A stretch of 64,000 nucleotides of DNA. It comes from Takakia lepidozioides (lineage: Eukaryota > Streptophyta > Takakiopsida > Takakiales > Takakiaceae). The notes below the pieces were generated by a model. That model made no database searches and was not told where the DNA came from. It worked only from the letters and a program-made list of their open reading frames with translations. Positions 60,063 through 64,000 of this stretch are shown in pieces (positions within the stretch are counted from its first letter, which is position 1; every line of letters begins with the position of its first letter). The position numbers and the translations under genes were made by a program. The DNA lies in the NCBI GenBank assembly GCA_030704615.1, contig CM060732.1, positions 28,501,053-28,565,052 of the forward strand, in the 5' to 3' direction.

Positions 60063-63000
60063 GTGGGGAGCCCTTGTTTCCAGTGGAGGAGGAAGAGAAG
60101 GAAGTCGTTATACTTTACAAGCACTAGGAACAGGAATAGAGCCAGACATAGAATGAGGATGGAAAGAGTAGACGAAGAGGAAAAGGAGGAAGAAGAGGGC
60201 AAAGAGGAAAGTTTGGCGATGGAAGAGCCGGATTCTGGAGAAGAACAGCAGCCCGCCATACTTCCGAGAACAGGTGAGGAGGAACTGCATCCGAGGGAGA
60301 GTCGGACGCCGAAGATGATGTTGATGCTGGCCTCACGAAGAAGCAGATAGTGGAAAAGATGATGGGGGAGATGTTCCAGAACATGCTCGGCGTAAAAAGC
60401 AATCCGAAGCGCAAAGGGTCTCCGGCGATTGTGGAGTCTTCTGGAGCAACAAAAAAAAAGGTACAAGTGATGTCCACACCTATTTGGAAGCTCAAACAGA
60501 GTGCGGCAACGCACACTGTTTGAGACCCAGTCTTTGTGCTTCATTTTTGATGTGAAAATCAGTCAATTTGGGCCTGTCTGTCTGGTTCAATCCACAACTG
60601 ATTGGAATCTCAAACAGTGTGCGGCAACGCACACAATTTGAGACCCCATTTGTGCTTGTTTTTTGATATGGAAATCGCCTACATACGACATCTCTGTCTG
60701 GTTCAATCCACCCTTCTTTGCTTGTTTTTTCATGTGAAAATCGGGCACCTAGGGCCACTCTGGCAGGTTGAATCCACCACTTATTGGAAGCTCAAACAGT
60801 GTGCGGCAACGCACACTGTTTTGAGCCCCCTCTCTGCTTGTTTTTTTTTAAATGTAAAATGGGGCCAAACAGGGCCACTCTGGAAGGTTGAATCCACCCC
60901 TTATTGGAAGCTCAAACAGTGAGCGTACACTGTTTGAGCCCCCCTGTGTGATTGTTTTTTGTTGTGAAAATAGGGCACATAGGGCCAATCTGGCAGGTTG
61001 AATCCACCCCGAATTGGAAGCTCAAATAGTGTGCGGCAACGCACACTATTTGAGCCCCCTTCTTTGCTTGTTTTTTCATGTGAAAACCGGGCACCTAGGG
61101 CCACTCTGGTAGGATGAATCCAACACTTATTGGAAGCTCAAACAGTGTGCGGGCAACGCACACTATTTTGCGCCCCCTCTTTGCTTGTTTTTTGATGTGA
61201 AATGGGGCCAAACAGGGCCACTCTGGAAGGTTGAATCCACCCCTTATTGGAAGCTCAAACAGTGTGCGTCAACGCACACTGTTTGAGCCCCCCTGTGTGA
61301 TTGTTTTTTGTTGTGAAAATAGGGCACATAGGGCCACTCTGGCAGGTTGAATCCACCCCGAATAGGAAGCTCAAACAGTGTGCGGCAACGCCACTGTTGT
61401 GAGCCCCCTCTCTGCTTGTTTTTTGATTTGAAATTGGGCCAGAGAGGGCCACTCTGGCATGTTGAATCCAACCCTTATTGGAAGCTCAAACAGTGTGCGT
61501 TGCCGCACACTGTTTGAGCCCCGTTATTTGCTTGTTTTTTGATGTGAAATTCGGGCACATAGGCCACTCTGGCAGGTTGAATCCACCCATTATTGGAAGC
61601 TCAAACAGTGTGCGGCAACACACACTGTTTGAGCCCCCTTTTTTGCTTGTTTTTTGACTTGAAAATCGGCCACATACGGCCACTCTGGTAGGTTGAATCC
61701 ACCCCTTATTGGAAGCTAAAATAGTGTGCGGCAACGCACACTGTTTGAGCCCCCTTATTTGCTTGTTTTTTGATGTGAAATTCGGGCACCTAGGGCCACT
61801 CTGGCAGGTTGAATCCAACCCTTATTGGAAGCTCAAACAGTGTGCGGCAACGCACACTGTTTTGAGCCCCCTCTCTGTTTGTTTTTTGATGTGAAAATCG
61901 GGCCCTTAGGGCCACTCTGGTAGGTTTAATCCACCCCGAATTGGAAGCTCAAACAGTGTGCGGCAACGCACACTGTTTGTGCCCCCTTCACTGCCTGTTT
62001 TTTTATTTGAAAATCGGCCACTCAGTGCCACTATGCCATGTTCAAATCACCCTTATTGGAAGCTAAAATAGTGTGCGGCAACGCACACTGTTTGAGCCCC
62101 CTTTTTTGCTTGTTTTTTGATGTGAAATTCGGGCTTGTGAGGGTCACTCTGGTAGGTTGAATCCAACCCTTATTCGAAGCTCAAACAGTGTGCGGCAACG
62201 CACACTGTTTTGAGCCCCCTCTCTGTTTGTTTTTTGATGTGAAATTGGGCCAAACAGGGCCAGTATGCATGCTCAATACACCCATAGTTGGAAGCACGAA
62301 CATTGTGCGGCAACGCACACTGTTGGTGCACCCTTCTTGGCCCCCTCTCTGCCTGTGTTTTGATGTGGTAATGTGCCACATAGGGCCAAATGTCATGTTT
62401 AAAACACCCCTATTTGGAAGCTGAAACAGTGTGCGGCAACGCACACTGTTTTCGGCCACCACACTGCTTGTTTTTTGATGAGAGATTGGGGCACACAGGC
62501 CTGTCTGCCATGCTCAAAACACCATCGTTTCTTGCCTCTCTCTTATATCAATTTGAATGAACAACCTTACAGGAGAAGATGCAAAGGGTGGCGGATGAGA
62601 ACCCTTCGGGGCAGGGGAAGGAGATCATTGTTGATGTGGACGATGAGTTCTATGAAAGCAAAGCCGCTGAGATGCTGGGTAGTCAGAAGGTAAACTCTCA
62701 GCTTGTGGTGCAAAGTATGCTTGCCCCGGGTGGGAGGTTGAAGATTCCCCTGTGTAGGTTTGTTTCCACGCCCGTCGTTCGTCCACCCCTCATCAAGGAC
62801 ATCCTGAAGCTGGAGGCCGAGTTTGTTGCTGGGTATTTGGATGGATCCGCAGTCTTTTACGTTTCTACTAGGGATTCCAGAGGCAATGAGCTCCTTGTGG
62901 ATGAGTCAATCGTGGACTCCTGGGATCCCATTTGGAGACAGGTGAACGAATCCTTCGAACTTCTTCTCTCCAGGAAACCTTCAGCCCAGGCATTATCAGG

Positions 63001-63999
63001 GAAGATGTTTCACGTATGGGATGACAACCACCGGTTGCTTGCATGGATGGCTGTCATTGGGAGGCTGCACTCACAGGAGGAAGAGTGGCATTACTCTGTT
63101 CGATCGATGGTGCTGGATTGTGATGGGAACATGATGGGTCTTCTGACGGCAATGAATGATGTGAACAAGTTGGTTTATCATTGTACATGTTCCAGTTGTG
63201 GTTCCGTGGTTCTTTTGTTCCAGTCCTCTGTTGACGGTTCTTCAATTTCATTCTGACTTTCACACATCATTCTGCAGAGGGACGGAGACATCGAATGTCA
63301 AAACGAGTCTGGTAGATACAAATGATCGGGTAGATGCCCTTGACCAACTTCAAGACCATCCTTTCAGTAGAGACGTACAAGAAGTGTGAAAGCTCGAAGA
63401 CATCAGAAACGTGGTACTTGTTGACCCGTGAGGCTTTCATGGAGTATATGTACGCCGTGAGATACATCTTCCATCATCTGGCCTTTCGATATTCCTGCTT
63501 CCACATGTTTGTTTCTGTTTGTTTCCCTTGCCCTTGGGTTGATGCAACTCTCGTGCATTCCCTTACAACAAGACATTGCAGATGCAGGAGAGCGTGACAA
63601 ACTGGAATACTACAGTTCTACCTCTGAGGAGAGAAGGACAGCAAAGGGGGTTGAGAGTCACATCCAGAAAGAGATGACCGCCACAAGAAGAACTATTATT
63701 AGTGCTTTTGTTAAGCAATTGAGAATTGCCGACCCATCATTCGGACCGCAGTTTCTTCAAAGGTGAAAAACCATTACAACAAGCCAGGCAAGCCGGAGAT
63801 GGCCCAGGAGAAGTTACACAGGTTGTCTACCGCCGTTGTGTCTTCAGAACAGAAGGTGAAGTGGCTACAGATATGGAACTCCAATCCCACTGTTAGGGAT
63901 ACCCACATGTTCCCCAGGCTGAAGAAAGAGAAGAAGACCCAGCGTGTCATTCCTATCAGTGACAATGCACTGGACACATGGCTTCACAAGGCCACTTAA
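60063..63999 (+). CDS. Unnamed multi-exon gene with a hairpin array in its intron
   Basis: The family cannot be named. The first part (60063 to 60460) is acidic (EEEKEEEEGKEE), then DAGLTKKQIVEKMMGEMF, ending ATKKK at a GT donor (60461). The next exon starts at 62573 after TTACAG and joins in phase. It encodes 227 residues including LEAEFVAGYLDGSAVFYVS, WDPIWRQVNESFELLL, SGKMFHVWDDNHRLLAWM and EEWHYSVRSMVLDCDGN. Later exon-like pieces are 63334-63460 (TYKKCESSKTSETWYLLTRE), about 63590-63762, and 63769-63999 (LHRLSTAVVSSEQKVKWLQI, stop at the window edge). Frame changes near 60290 and 63330 make integrity uncertain. It is divergent from the SWIM gene, so the two may be partners. No catalytic motif is recognised. 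Confidence 0.5.
60490..62470 (+). repeat. Array of 17 long hairpins, ~116-bp period
   Basis: The full unit is a palindrome GCTCAAACAGTGTGCG / GCAA / CGCACACTGTTTGAGC (16-bp stem, 4-nt loop), then C-rich sequence, then GCTTGTTTTTTGATGTG, then GGGCCACTCTGGCAGGTTGA and ATCCACCCCTTATTGG. Hairpins lie at about 60491, 60610, 60790, 60910, 61020, 61136, 61252, 61368, 61482, 61599, 61716, 61829, 61947, 62063, 62179, 62294 and 62421. One further unit (about 60650-60780) has kept the linker but lost the hairpin. The whole array lies in the intron 60461-62572. Confidence 0.95.
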
Positions 64000-64000
64000 T

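Noticed and set aside
59771-60544. Minus-strand 257-residue protein
   Set aside because: Antisense to the acidic exon of the plus-strand gene; the Ser/Leu-rich text is what acidic codons give on the opposite strand.
60490-62470. CRISPR-like array
   Set aside because: The sequence is eukaryotic, the linkers between hairpins are homologous to each other rather than unique spacers, and the period (~116 bp) is far too long.

Overview
The window is nuclear DNA of a streptophyte plant. Short GT-AG introns (about 100 bp in the first gene), U12-type introns, a plant-type GPN2 gene, a chromodomain Ty3/gypsy element, Ty1/copia, several LINE lineages and tRNA-derived SINEs all fit this. The MULE/SWIM gene, the DNA-methyltransferase-like gene and the LINE types look more like a non-seed lineage (moss, liverwort, lycophyte, fern or charophyte) than a flowering plant. 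I cannot name the species.

Layout. 1-1.26 kb: last exons of a DNA N4/N6-methyltransferase-like gene (+). 1.26-5.28 kb: non-coding, with SINE-like heads, a fragment of a Miro-like exon and a 121-bp inverted-repeat MITE. 5.28-12.47 kb: a degenerate Ty3/gypsy element on the minus strand with both LTRs. 13.06-19.51 kb: a complete 10-exon GPN2 (GPN-loop GTPase) gene on the minus strand, 302 codons, in frame throughout and containing two U12-type introns, one AT-AC and one GT-AG. Three pieces of one LINE family lie in those two introns. 19.81-22.1 kb: a decayed Ty1/copia element with a half-tRNA-type primer site. 22.1-25.4 kb: unassigned sequence and small foldbacks.

25.44-45.93 kb: a giant inverted repeat, two arms of about 9.5 kb around a 1.5-kb centre. 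The inner ~7 kb of the arms is almost identical; the outer ~2.4 kb is visibly diverged. Both arms carry a broken, intron-containing fragment of a starch synthase (class III/IV-like), a SINE and AT-rich tandem repeats. The centre holds a LINE fragment.

45.93-48.2 kb: a LINE with an apparently inverted 3' coding part. 48.63-59.18 kb: a broken MULE-like/SWIM-domain gene on the minus strand, split by a young 6,978-bp chromovirus (48,866-55,843) that has 727-bp LTRs, a perfect 5-bp target-site duplication and a Met-tRNA primer site. 60.06-64.0 kb: a divergently transcribed gene of an unnamed family. Its intron holds an array of 17 long hairpins (about 116-bp period), most with a 12-16 bp stem and a GCAA loop.

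The only clearly intact host gene is GPN2. The methyltransferase-like gene and the right-hand gene may be host genes or parts of transposons. The least ordinary structures are the hairpin array, the U12 intron pair in GPN2, the giant palindrome, and the chromovirus nested in the SWIM gene.
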